Positions 8,852 to 17,289 of a stretch of DNA of 64,000 nt are shown here, piece after piece. The stretch spans positions 1,426,001 through 1,490,000 of the forward strand of contig NZ_CP054493.1 in assembly GCF_015265475.1 (NCBI RefSeq). Direction: 5' to 3'. Position numbers and translations under genes: made by a program. Position 1 is the stretch's first letter, and each line of letters starts with the position of its first letter. The DNA comes from Candidatus Sulfurimonas marisnigri. Its GTDB lineage: Bacteria; Campylobacterota; Campylobacteria; Campylobacterales; Sulfurimonadaceae. The notes under the pieces were generated by a model. That model was not told the DNA's origin. It saw only the letters and a program-made list of their open reading frames with translations, and made no database searches.

Positions 8852-10436
8852 AAATATATTCTCATTCATTGATAAAATATCTTTTACATACAAGACATCT
8901 ATATTACTTTTTATAATTATAGGAGGGATGATATTGATAATAATATTATCTCAAATATCTATATATACTGTAAAACACGATTTTGATATTTTGTTTGAAA
9001 AAAGGACAAAACCAATTATAAAGCTTGAGGCTATAAAAGATGCATATGTGGTTAATATACATGACACACTATATGATGTTTATCATAAAAACATAACTTT
9101 AGAGCAATCCTATGATGTTTTAAATTTAGGTAAGCAGCTTATTGAAAAAAACTGGAATAAATATTTGGAAATCACTTTTTCCAAAAAGTATGAAACGTCC
9201 TTGGTGACAAAAATAATCAAAAAGTTTTTTATTATAGGCAACCCAGATAAAAATAAAATATTACAAAATAGTATTATTTCAAATATCAATGACAAAAACA
9301 AGAACATAGAAGTGATTGTTAATGAGATAATTTTAGAGTTATCAAATAAAAATTATGATGCTGCATCATCTCTAATAGAACATGTTAATATTGAAATAAA
9401 TACAATCTCCATATATATTACAAATTTGACTAATTATGATTTAAAGATGGCTATAAGCGAGAGAAAAGATACTCAAACGGTTTTTAATACTCTGGCTATG
9501 ATTTTAAATATTTCTATCGTATGGGTATTTTTATTTTCAATAATACTTTCAATAGTAATAATCATACATTTTAAAAAACTTCATTTTGGTTTAGAAGAAG
9601 CTGTAAATGAAAAAACAAAAGAGTTGCAAGCTTTAAATGATTCACTAGAAAAAAGAATCCAAAATGAAGTAGCAGACTCACGAAAAAAAGATTTTATAAT
9701 GTTTCAACAGTCAAGACTTGCTAGTTTAGGTGAGATGATTGCAAACATAGCTCATCAGTGGAGACAACCATTAGGTTCGCTTATGATGATTGTTCAAGGG
9801 ATTCAAACTAAGATGGAGCTAGGAAAGTTGACTCCAGAAATTGTTGAAGAAAAAGTAAACGATGCTATTTTGTTAGCGGATAATATGTCCAATACTCTTG
9901 AGGATTTTAAAAGTTTTTTCAAGCCCAATAGAGATGAGGAAGAGTTCTCTTTAAAAGATTGTATTAAAAACTCATTTGAGCTCTCAAAATATGTTTTAGA
10001 TAAAGAGAAGATAGAACTTCACTTAAAGATACTCCATGATGTAAAAATACATGGCTTTTACAATGAGCTCTCACATGTATTTTTAAATATTATCTCAAAC
10101 TCTAAAGATGCTCTTATCTCAAAAGAACATAAAAGACTTATAGAGATAACAGTTAAAAAATCAAGAAATAATATAAGAATAAATATAGTAGATAATGGCG
10201 GTGGAATAAACGCAAAGGTGCTTCCACATATTTTTGAGCCATACTACACTACTAAATACAAAAGTGCTGGGACAGGAATAGGTCTTTACATGTCAAAGCA
10301 AATTATAGAAAAACATATGTTAGGAACAATTGATTGTAAGAATGTTTATTATAAAATAGCAAATCAAAATTTTGAGAACTGTACTCTCTTTACAATTACA
10401 ATTCCTGCTAATAAAGGCGATAAAAATAATGACTAG
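8841..10436 (+). CDS. Membrane sensor histidine kinase
   Basis: The 531-residue kinase has two membrane segments (about 20-40 and 220-243) flanking a periplasmic region of about 180 residues, then a coiled coil (250-285). The H-box IAHQWRQPLGS carries the phospho-acceptor H305. The C-terminal ATPase domain has an N-box (HVFLNIISNSKDAL), DNGGGI, and a G-box region GTGIGLYMSK. No HAMP or PAS domain is obvious. It overlaps both neighbours, so it is co-translated with a binding protein that probably docks on its periplasmic region. Kinases with this HQWRQPL box are common in Campylobacterota. Confidence 0.9.
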   Translation: MKIKNIFSFIDKISFTYKTSILLFIIIGGMILIIILSQISIYTVKHDFDILFEKRTKPIIKLEAIKDAYVVNIHDTLYDVYHKNITLEQSYDVLNLGKQLIEKNWNKYLEITFSKKYETSLVTKIIKKFFIIGNPDKNKILQNSIISNINDKNKNIEVIVNEIILELSNKNYDAASSLIEHVNIEINTISIYITNLTNYDLKMAISERKDTQTVFNTLAMILNISIVWVFLFSIILSIVIIIHFKKLHFGLEEAVNEKTKELQALNDSLEKRIQNEVADSRKKDFIMFQQSRLASLGEMIANIAHQWRQPLGSLMMIVQGIQTKMELGKLTPEIVEEKVNDAILLADNMSNTLEDFKSFFKPNRDEEEFSLKDCIKNSFELSKYVLDKEKIELHLKILHDVKIHGFYNELSHVFLNIISNSKDALISKEHKRLIEITVKKSRNNIRINIVDNGGGINAKVLPHIFEPYYTTKYKSAGTGIGLYMSKQIIEKHMLGTIDCKNVYYKIANQNFENCTLFTITIPANKGDKNND

Positions 10437-11088
10437 AAATTTAAAAATACTAAATGAATTTAATGTACTATATCTAGAAGATGATGACTCTTTACTAAAA
10501 CAAACAAGAGACATGTTAAGTGACTTTTTAAAAAATGTATATGCTGTAAAAACTTCAGCGGAAGCAAAGCAGGTGATTAAGCAGAAAAAAGTCGATGTTA
10601 TAATCTCAGATATCCTACTTGAAAATGAAAATGGAATAGATTTCTTAAGAGAGTTAAAAGAAGAAGATATAAATATACCGGCAATTTTAACAACTGCCCA
10701 TACAGATACAAAATATTTGCTCGATGCAATAAAACTAAAAGTAGAAAATTACATCGTTAAACCAATAAACTTAAAAGAGTTACTAAATACTCTTCACGAC
10801 ATACTTTTGCCTCTTATACAAGAAAGAGAAATTCATAAAAATTCAAATATAATAAGAACAATATCTGCCATAACTGATTCTAAACAAGTTGAGGTTGTTA
10901 AATTTTTATTTGATAACTTAAATGAAAAGAATGAACTTATCGCTTCATACAGTGACATAATGCAACAGATCTCCATATCTAAACCAACTCTTATAAAACT
11001 TTTTAAAGAACTCTCAGAGAAAAAGATTTTAGTAAAAGTTGCACATAAAACTTATAGATTTAATGATAAATCATTAGAATTAATTTAG
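10429..11088 (+). CDS. Response regulator with C-terminal helix-turn-helix
   Basis: A 219-residue regulator. Receiver domain: acidic pocket D18-D20, phospho-acceptor D61 in DVIISDILL, threonine in ILTTAH and the conserved lysine in YIVKPINL. The C-terminal 70 residues contain SISKPTLIKLFKELSEKKIL, a helix-turn-helix followed by a short wing, so it probably binds DNA. The start is the ATG of MTRNLKIL, which overlaps the kinase stop by eight bases; a longer frame upstream lies inside the kinase. It is the likely regulator of the adjacent formate dehydrogenase locus, based only on position. Confidence 0.88.
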   Translation: MTRNLKILNEFNVLYLEDDDSLLKQTRDMLSDFLKNVYAVKTSAEAKQVIKQKKVDVIISDILLENENGIDFLRELKEEDINIPAILTTAHTDTKYLLDAIKLKVENYIVKPINLKELLNTLHDILLPLIQEREIHKNSNIIRTISAITDSKQVEVVKFLFDNLNEKNELIASYSDIMQQISISKPTLIKLFKELSEKKILVKVAHKTYRFNDKSLELI

Positions 11089-11107
11089 GTAAAAATATAA
11101 TTAATTG

Positions 11108-11353
11108 TCATCTTTTTACGAAATATCTTACCGATGGAGTACTTGTATCTACATGTAAGACTTGAAATCCGTGGTTTCTCACATCTATTGGTATATTGTT
11201 GATGCTTTGCGGGCAATCGCTGATAATTTCAAGTATATCATCATCCTCAAGACTTCTTAGTGCTTCTAGTGTTTTTATGGCAGGATAAGGACATGGCTCA
11301 CCATGCATATCCAAACGATAAGTTGGTCTAGGAGCTTTAGTATTATTTTTCAT
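11108..11353 (-). CDS. fdhU: TusA/YedF-like sulfurtransferase-fold protein (FdhU type)
   Basis: An 81-residue TusA-fold protein with the family signature DMHGEPCPYPAIKTLEAL, whose CPYP cysteine is the predicted chalcogen carrier. The start is the second ATG, eight bases after AAGGA. The coding sequence overlaps the end of the YedE-like gene upstream, so they are co-translated. In Campylobacter jejuni the pair Cj1500/Cj1501 (fdhT/fdhU) was shown to be needed for selenium-dependent formate dehydrogenase. The same pairing here, between formate dehydrogenase and sel genes, supports a role in selenium delivery. Confidence 0.85.
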   Translation of the reverse strand: MKNNTKAPRPTYRLDMHGEPCPYPAIKTLEALRSLEDDDILEIISDCPQSINNIPIDVRNHGFQVLHVDTSTPSVRYFVKR

Positions 11354-11930
11354 TGTTTGCATTTCCTTTTAGTTTTTTAAGATAATTCTTTTCTAGTTTT
11401 AACACTAGTAAAAATAATAAAGCAAGTAGAGCATAGTTCATAAGAAGCCCACCGTAATTACCAAATGACTCTAGTAAATTTATCTTTGGCCAAGATGTTG
11501 CAAGTGGCCCAGAGATATCATCCCATACAAAAGCAAGCAGAGTCGCCCCTATAACATTCCCAACTCCAACTATCCAAAAATGAATTTGACCTTCTACTGC
11601 TCTATACATCCAACCACACTCACAAGCACCAGCTACAACGATACCAAAACCAAATAAAGCTCCACCAATAATAGCATTTGGTCCAGCCCACATAATTTTT
11701 GGCGGAACTCCTATCATGATGTAACTAAAAATACCGATGCTAGAAACTAACATTCCAAGAACAATAGCTCTTGTCATTTGGCTTCTACCAGTTGTGAAAA
11801 TATCTCTAAATGCTGATGTAAAACAAACTTGTGCTTTTGCGATAATAAGTCCAAAAGCACCTCCAAAAAGCATAGCAAGACCAAGTTTTTCATGTCCTGA
11901 AAAGATAAGATATATTGCCCAAACCATCAT
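11343..11930 (-). CDS. fdhT: C-terminal half of YedE/FdhT-like selenium transporter (separated by a frame change)
   Basis: 195 residues with about five hydrophobic segments and the YeeE/YedE motif GIVVAGACECGWMYRAVEGQ. The family is normally one protein of about 400 residues. This half continues the upstream half directly: reading one extra T in the run before TAG would join VF-L-GMMVWAIYL without loss. The ATG used here therefore lies inside the original gene. Either the gene is broken, or one base is missing from a T4 run in the assembly. Context (fdhU, selD, formate dehydrogenase) points to selenium uptake. Confidence 0.75.
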   Translation of the reverse strand: MMVWAIYLIFSGHEKLGLAMLFGGAFGLIIAKAQVCFTSAFRDIFTTGRSQMTRAIVLGMLVSSIGIFSYIMIGVPPKIMWAGPNAIIGGALFGFGIVVAGACECGWMYRAVEGQIHFWIVGVGNVIGATLLAFVWDDISGPLATSWPKINLLESFGNYGGLLMNYALLALLFLLVLKLEKNYLKKLKGNANNEK

Positions 11931-11932
11931 GC

Positions 11933-12559
11933 CTAAAATACAAAAGTTCCAATAGTAAAAAATTGTTTTACTTTGTCTGCATCGCTACCCTCATTTGATT
12001 GAATAGGAATACTGCAAGATAATTTTTGTAATTTAACTTTTGATTGGAAAAATGGAAGTTGTGTTACCTTTACTCCCAAGTATACGCCAGCAATCATAGC
12101 AAAAGTGAAAAACCAAGCGTGAGCCGTAAACTGAGGTATACCTGTAAATAAACTAGCCAAGTTACAGCCCATACCAAGTCTTGCTCCAAATCCTGCGATA
12201 ATTCCGCCTATAAGTGCTTGATAAATTCTTATCCGACTTGCTGGCATTCTCCATTTTACATTGTTTCCCCAAAAGGCCGCTGCGATAACTCCTGCAAACA
12301 TACCAATAATCATAACACCATCCACGCGAGTAAAAATATTACCCTCCATATGCATGATTTTAAAATAGCCCCAATTACTAATATCAACACCGACAAATTC
12401 TAAGGCGTGACCACCCCATCTTGTAAATTCGCCTGTTACAGCCCAATATGTTCCTGTAATACCAAAATAGTAAACAGATAAAACCCCAAGTGCAATAACT
12501 GCTGGGACCGGTTGCCAAAAAGAAACTAGATATTTCTTCAACTCTTCCATAAAGTTCAT
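11933..12559 (-). CDS. fdhT: N-terminal half of YedE/FdhT-like selenium transporter (stops at a frame change)
   Basis: 208 residues with an N-terminal cytoplasmic helix and about five membrane segments, including the conserved GFGARLGMGCNLASLF motif of the YeeE/YedE family, whose cysteine is thought to handle the sulfur or selenium anion. The start MNFMEELKK has GGAGAG upstream. The frame ends in QFFTIGTFVF followed by TAG, exactly where homologues run into the second half. The stop comes from a one-base shift in a short T run. If the shift is real the transporter is two polypeptides or inactive. Confidence 0.75.
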   Translation of the reverse strand: MNFMEELKKYLVSFWQPVPAVIALGVLSVYYFGITGTYWAVTGEFTRWGGHALEFVGVDISNWGYFKIMHMEGNIFTRVDGVMIIGMFAGVIAAAFWGNNVKWRMPASRIRIYQALIGGIIAGFGARLGMGCNLASLFTGIPQFTAHAWFFTFAMIAGVYLGVKVTQLPFFQSKVKLQKLSCSIPIQSNEGSDADKVKQFFTIGTFVF

Positions 12560-12700
12560 TTTCTCTCCAATAAGTAAATTTTTTGTAAAAAACTCTAAGG
12601 TGACAAGAATGAAATTAAAAAAGAAAGAAAAATCAAATGTCTATTTGTACCACAAATCTAAAAATAATTGTATTGAAAGAATTCTTAATTTTTTATAAAA

Positions 12701-12720
12701 TGGTAAAAAATATTTTACTA
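12701..12720. promoter_or_regulatory. Palindrome TGGTAA-N8-TTACTA, second copy of the candidate operator
   Basis: Lies in the 295-base gap between the divergent fdhT and selD genes. Arms match the copy at 7609-7628 in sequence and 8-base spacing with one change in the right arm. The rest of this gap is AT-rich and I see no gene or terminator in it. It must hold both divergent promoters. Confidence 0.45.
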
Positions 12721-12854
12721 TTTTAATATTGCTTTAACGTTAGAACCAGTAAAATACAATAAGCATTAACCTATGGATTAGGTGTACATAAATGTAATAA
12801 ACTTCTTTACTACACTTCTTACACTTACTTCATAAAATACTTTTAAGGCTAATA

Positions 12855-13889
12855 ATGAATAACGAATCTAAATTAACTAAATTCGTTCAAGCAGCTGGTT
12901 GAGCAGCGAAGATGGGTCCGGGAGATCTAAAACATACAATTCGCTCACTTATTCCAGATAATGAAAATGTGCTTGTAGGATTTGAAAATAGTGAGGACGC
13001 TTCTGTTTTTAAGATAAATAAAAATGAAGCATTAGTCCAAACTGTTGATTTTATTACACCAGTTGTTGATGACCCGTTCGTGTATGGAAAAATCGCAGCA
13101 GCAAACTCTTTATCAGATATATTTGCAATGGGAGCAGAGGTAAAAACTGCTCTAAACATTGTAGGCTTTGATAAAACTAACCATGGCTATGAAGTTCTTA
13201 GCGAAATACTTAGAGGCGGAAATGAAAAGATAAAAGAGTGCGGTGGTGTTTTAATCGGCGGTCATACTATAGAGTCACCTGAAATGTACTATGGACTTAG
13301 TGTTACGGGGATGATACACCCTAGTAAAATTCTAAGAAACAATACTCCTAAAATAGGACATGTTTTAGTGTTGACTAAACCTATTGGTATGGGTATCTTA
13401 ACAACTGCTATAAAGAGAGACTTGCTTAAAATTGAGACTACTCTTGAGGCAGTGAAGGTTATGGAAACTCTCAGCTACTTGCCATCAAAACTTCTTAGTG
13501 TGTATGATGTGAGTGCTTGTACAGATATCACTGGCTTTGGTCTGCTCGGTCATGCTTTTGAGTCTACAAATGATGCTGTGAGCCTTAGTATAGATGCTAA
13601 AAGTGTCCCTGTTATGGCAGATGCATTTGATTTAGCAGACAGAGATGTAGTTCCTGGTGGAACAAAGAGAAATATGAAGTATTTAGAAGATAAGGTTACA
13701 TTTGTGGGAGATGCTATAAAGTATAAACTAATGTTTTGTGATGCACAAACATCAGGAGGACTTTTAATATCTATGAATGAAAAAGATGCTTTAGAGTATG
13801 TAAAAAGAGTTGAAGATTTGACTTATGGTTATGCGTGCATAATTGGTTCTATAATCCCAAGGGGAGATAGACCGATAATCGTGTACTAA
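12855..13889 (+). CDS. selD: Selenide water dikinase with TGA-encoded selenocysteine
   Basis: SelD makes selenophosphate from selenide and ATP. The frame open from 12912 lacks the N-terminus. Extending upstream through the TGA at 12900-12902 gives an ATG with AAGG before it and the sequence FVQAAG-U-AAKMGPGDL. That is the catalytic loop of the family with Sec16 in place of cysteine and K19 as the conserved lysine, so the protein is 344 residues. The metal-site aspartates (VQTVDFITPVVDDP) and the GFGLLGH and DAQTSGG motifs are intact. It heads the run selD, tRNA-Sec, selA, selB. A second, cysteine-type SelD is encoded further downstream. Making this enzyme itself needs selenocysteine insertion, which could act as feedback. 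Confidence 0.93.
12900..12928 (+). promoter_or_regulatory. Candidate SECIS of selD with its TGA
   Basis: After the TGA, AGAT (12910-12913) can pair with ATCT (12925-12928), enclosing GGGTCCGGGAG with a GGTC element as in known bacterial SECIS loops. The stem is weaker than that of fdhA, so the exact fold is uncertain. Confidence 0.5.
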
Positions 13890-13892
13890 GTT

Positions 13893-13992
13893 TGGTGAGA
13901 AGGCGAAGGAATCGAACCCCCCGAGGCGTTTACACAAAAACCTCCAATCAGGTTTGAAACCTGTGGTGCCCACCAGGGTCACATGCCCCCCA
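13893..13992 (-). tRNA. selC: tRNA-Sec (anticodon TCA)
   Basis: On the minus strand about 100 bases fold as a selenocysteine tRNA. The anticodon stem CAGG/CCTG closes loop TTTCAAA with anticodon TCA. There is a long variable arm (GGAGG...CCTC region), a T-arm with TTCGATT, a 3' strand GCCTTCTC, discriminator A and an encoded CCA. The length is close to bacterial tRNA-Sec and well above a normal tRNA. The 5' acceptor strand is GGGGGGC, which pairs with only seven of the eight expected positions (three G-U), leaving T992 opposite C. The D-stem has one A-G mismatch. It is antisense to its neighbours selD and selA. Confidence 0.88.
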
Positions 13993-14050
13993 AATGTTGT
14001 ACGATTATATTCTACTGTATTAAAAATAAAATACATATAAAAGGGTAAAA

Positions 14051-15400
14051 ATGTTTTTACTAAAATCTATTCCTAAGGTAGACAAGTTTATTGAGAATGA
14101 GCAGTTTAATGGTTTGGCCACCTCTCTTGTGGTTAGTATTACTCAAGAAGTTCTTCAAAGTTTAAGAGAAAACATTTTAAAAAACAAGGTAGAATCTTTC
14201 AGTGAAGATGAACTAGTTCAAACAGTTGTACAAAAGTATAACGAACTTACAAAACCATCTCTGCAAAAGCTTATAAATGCAACGGGCGTAATTGTGCATA
14301 CAAACTTAGGACGAAGCCTAATAGATACAAAAACATTTGATAAAGTAAAAGAGATAGTTACTAGTTACAATAACTTAGAATACGATTTAGAAAAAGGAAA
14401 AAGAGGAGAGCGATATTCTCATATCTCTAAACTAATATGTAGGCTTCTTGGATGCGAAGATGTTTTAATAGTAAACAATAATGCAAGCGCTGTCTTTTTG
14501 ATACTAAATACCTTTGCAAAGAAAAAAGAGGTAATAGTTAGTCGCGGTGAGCTTGTTGAGATTGGCGGCAGCTTTAGAGTTCCTGATGTAATGAAACATA
14601 GCGGTGCAAAACTTGTAGAGGTAGGAGCTACAAATAAAACACATTTTAGTGATTACGAAGATGCTATAAATGAAAAAACATCTATGCTTATGAAAGTACA
14701 TAAATCTAACTACTCTATCGAGGGCTTCAGCAGTGAAGTGGAGTTTAAAGAGTTGATAAAGCTGTCAAAGGAGAACAGCTTGATTGACTACTACGATATG
14801 GGAAGCGGTCATTTGGTTGATTTGCCTTATGGACTTGACATCTACGAACCATCGGTTTTAAAGTATATGAAAGAAGAGCCATCTCTATTAAGTTTTTCTG
14901 GTGATAAACTTCTTGGAAGCGTGCAAGCTGGAATAATAGTTGGTAAGAAAGAGTATATTGCAAAGTTAAAAAAGAATCAGCTCCTTAGAATGCTAAGAGT
15001 AGATAAGCTTACCCTAGCGATACTAGAGGAAAATATAAAATCAACTCTGCTTGGAAATATAGATGATATCCCTACTCTTAAGATGCTTTTTACAGAAGTA
15101 GATAAGCTAAAAGAGAATGCAAATATATTAAAGCGCAGTATCTATAATATTTGTACATGTAATATCCTAGAAACAAAAACAGTAATCGGTGGTGGGACTA
15201 CTCCAAATAGAACAATTCCTACGGTTGCCCTTGTCATAAAGATAAAAGAGTATAAGCCAGCAAAGATGGAGAAACTCTTTAGAGAGAAAAAAGTTATTGG
15301 TCGAATAGAAGATGACAAATTTTTACTTGATTTTAGAACAATAAACATAGATGAAATACCGCGCATAGAACAAATAGTTAAAGATATAGCTGATGTCTAA
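14051..15400 (+). CDS. selA: L-seryl-tRNA(Sec) selenium transferase
   Basis: SelA converts seryl-tRNA(Sec) to selenocysteyl-tRNA(Sec) with selenophosphate and PLP. The 449-residue length is normal. Family blocks are intact: INATGVIVHTNLGRSLI (76-91), RGERYSH (118-124), NNNASAV, and the PLP lysine K287 in FSGDKLLGS. An AGGG ribosome site precedes the ATG. Its stop overlaps the start of selB by eight bases, so they form a coupled pair. Confidence 0.97.
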   Translation: MFLLKSIPKVDKFIENEQFNGLATSLVVSITQEVLQSLRENILKNKVESFSEDELVQTVVQKYNELTKPSLQKLINATGVIVHTNLGRSLIDTKTFDKVKEIVTSYNNLEYDLEKGKRGERYSHISKLICRLLGCEDVLIVNNNASAVFLILNTFAKKKEVIVSRGELVEIGGSFRVPDVMKHSGAKLVEVGATNKTHFSDYEDAINEKTSMLMKVHKSNYSIEGFSSEVEFKELIKLSKENSLIDYYDMGSGHLVDLPYGLDIYEPSVLKYMKEEPSLLSFSGDKLLGSVQAGIIVGKKEYIAKLKKNQLLRMLRVDKLTLAILEENIKSTLLGNIDDIPTLKMLFTEVDKLKENANILKRSIYNICTCNILETKTVIGGGTTPNRTIPTVALVIKIKEYKPAKMEKLFREKKVIGRIEDDKFLLDFRTINIDEIPRIEQIVKDIADV

Positions 15401-17234
15401 TTTTATTATAGGTACTTGCGGTCACATTGATCATGGTAAAACTGCTCTAGTCAAAGCACTCAATGGCTTTGAAGGCGACACTACAAAAGAGGAACAACAG
15501 CGTGGTATTACAATAGATTTAAGTTTTTCAAATCTAAAAAAAGCACAACAAAACATAGCTATCATAGATGTGCCTGGGCATGAGAAGTTAGTTAAAAATA
15601 TGATAGCTGGTGCTTTCTCATTTGACTGTGTTATGATAGTTGTAAGTGCTGCTGAGGGTATAAAACCACAAACTGTTGAACATCTGGAGATATTAAATTC
15701 TCTTGGCGTTAAAAATGCTGTATTAGTAATCACTAAAAAAGATTTGCTAAATGAGAAAGAGCTTGACATAAATACATCTCTGATTCAGGAATTTATCTCA
15801 AAGTATGATTTTGACTTAAAGTTTGTCCATGCTGTTTCTATTTTTGATGACAGCTCAATCGAGATTTTAAAAGAGAAACTTTTTGAGTTGGATGCAGATA
15901 CAAAGATAGAAGAAAATTTCTTTAGATACTACATAGACAGAGTTTTTAGTGCAAAGGGAGCTGGGACAATTGTAACTGGAACTGTCTTAGGCAAACCTAT
16001 AAAACTTAATGAAAAAATATTCATTTGCGATTTAAAAAAAGAGATAAAAATTAAAAACATTCAAGTTCATGGTGATAATGCTATTGAAGCAAACATTTCA
16101 AATAGAACTGCTATTAATTTAAGCGGCATTGATTCAAAAACTATTAAAAGAGGTTTTCTAATCTCTAAAAAAGGGTATTTAAGAGGCTTTAACACTGTTG
16201 ATATATCCTTTAAAACTTTAAAAGACAAATATCTTTATCATGATAGACAATATTCAATTTATATAGGTTCACGAAAGATTGATGCAAAAATACTACTTTT
16301 TAATTCTGAAGAATCATTAGATAAAGGTTTTGCAACAATAAAAAGCAATGAAGAGATTTTTAGCATCTACAATGAAAAATTAATTATTAGAGATGGAAAT
16401 TTCACGGTTGCAGGGGGAATTATATTAAACCCTGTTTCTGACCCTATGAAAAAGAGTCAAAAGTTCAAGCTTTTGAGGGCTTTAGAGAAAAAAGAGATTT
16501 TTGAGGCTTATGGTATATTAATAAATGCACATAAAAAAGGTCTTGGACTAATCTCATCAGCGCAAAGATTTGCGCTTTCACATATAGAAGCACTTTGCTA
16601 TGCCAAAAAACTGGAGAACTGTTTCGTTGATGAGAAAGAATTGATTATCTACCCAATATCTACAAAAGAGATTATAAGAGATAATATAAAAAATATATAC
16701 ACTAAAAATAAGTATGCCCTACTCTCAAATACATCTATAAAACTAAGATTAACATGGGCAAGTGAAGGTTTTATTTACCTTGTATTAAATGAGCTTATAG
16801 AAGAAGAATTTTTAGTTAAAGACGGGAATTTATTTAAAAGTGCAGATATCACAGAAGATTTTAAAAGTTCTCTTGAGCAAATCGTGTTAAAAAGGTTGGA
16901 AGAAGAAGGTACATCTCCGACAGCTCCTTATAATATCTATGATGATTTAGACTTAGATAGAAAAGTAGGAGATGAAATACTAAAGTTATTATGTGTAAAA
17001 AAACAGGTAGTAAGACTGCAACATAACCTTTTCATTCACTCTACAAGTTTAAGCAATATTGTCTTGGAGATGAAGAATATAATAAAAGAAGATGGCTATA
17101 TTGATATATCAAACTTTAAAGAAAAATATCAACTTAGCAGAAAATATCTTGTAACCTATTTAGATTATCTAGATAATTTTTCTCAAATAAAAAAAGTAAA
17201 CAATAGAAGAGTTTTCTTAAATAAAACACTTTAG
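15393..17234 (+). CDS. selB: Selenocysteine-specific elongation factor SelB
   Basis: SelB is the EF-Tu-like GTPase that carries selenocysteyl-tRNA to UGA codons followed by a SECIS. The 613-residue protein has the P-loop GHIDHGKT (10-17), the switch RGITIDLSF, DVPGHEKLV and TKKDLL guanine motif. EF-Tu-like barrels follow (RVFSAKGAGTIVTGTVLG). The C-terminal half contains the winged-helix repeats that bind the SECIS. It overlaps selA. Together with selD, tRNA-Sec and selA it completes the insertion machinery needed by fdhA and the Sec-type selD. Confidence 0.97.
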   Translation: MSNFIIGTCGHIDHGKTALVKALNGFEGDTTKEEQQRGITIDLSFSNLKKAQQNIAIIDVPGHEKLVKNMIAGAFSFDCVMIVVSAAEGIKPQTVEHLEILNSLGVKNAVLVITKKDLLNEKELDINTSLIQEFISKYDFDLKFVHAVSIFDDSSIEILKEKLFELDADTKIEENFFRYYIDRVFSAKGAGTIVTGTVLGKPIKLNEKIFICDLKKEIKIKNIQVHGDNAIEANISNRTAINLSGIDSKTIKRGFLISKKGYLRGFNTVDISFKTLKDKYLYHDRQYSIYIGSRKIDAKILLFNSEESLDKGFATIKSNEEIFSIYNEKLIIRDGNFTVAGGIILNPVSDPMKKSQKFKLLRALEKKEIFEAYGILINAHKKGLGLISSAQRFALSHIEALCYAKKLENCFVDEKELIIYPISTKEIIRDNIKNIYTKNKYALLSNTSIKLRLTWASEGFIYLVLNELIEEEFLVKDGNLFKSADITEDFKSSLEQIVLKRLEEEGTSPTAPYNIYDDLDLDRKVGDEILKLLCVKKQVVRLQHNLFIHSTSLSNIVLEMKNIIKEDGYIDISNFKEKYQLSRKYLVTYLDYLDNFSQIKKVNNRRVFLNKTL

Positions 17235-17289
17235 AAGTAGGAACATTTTTATTTGCTCCAATCAAAATAGTAATATTTTACACTAATTA

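Noticed and set aside
11925-11945. Programmed -1 frameshift in the fdhT gene
   Set aside because: The codons GTA TTT TAG do not allow good re-pairing after a -1 slip, and no downstream pseudoknot is evident. A lost T is simpler.
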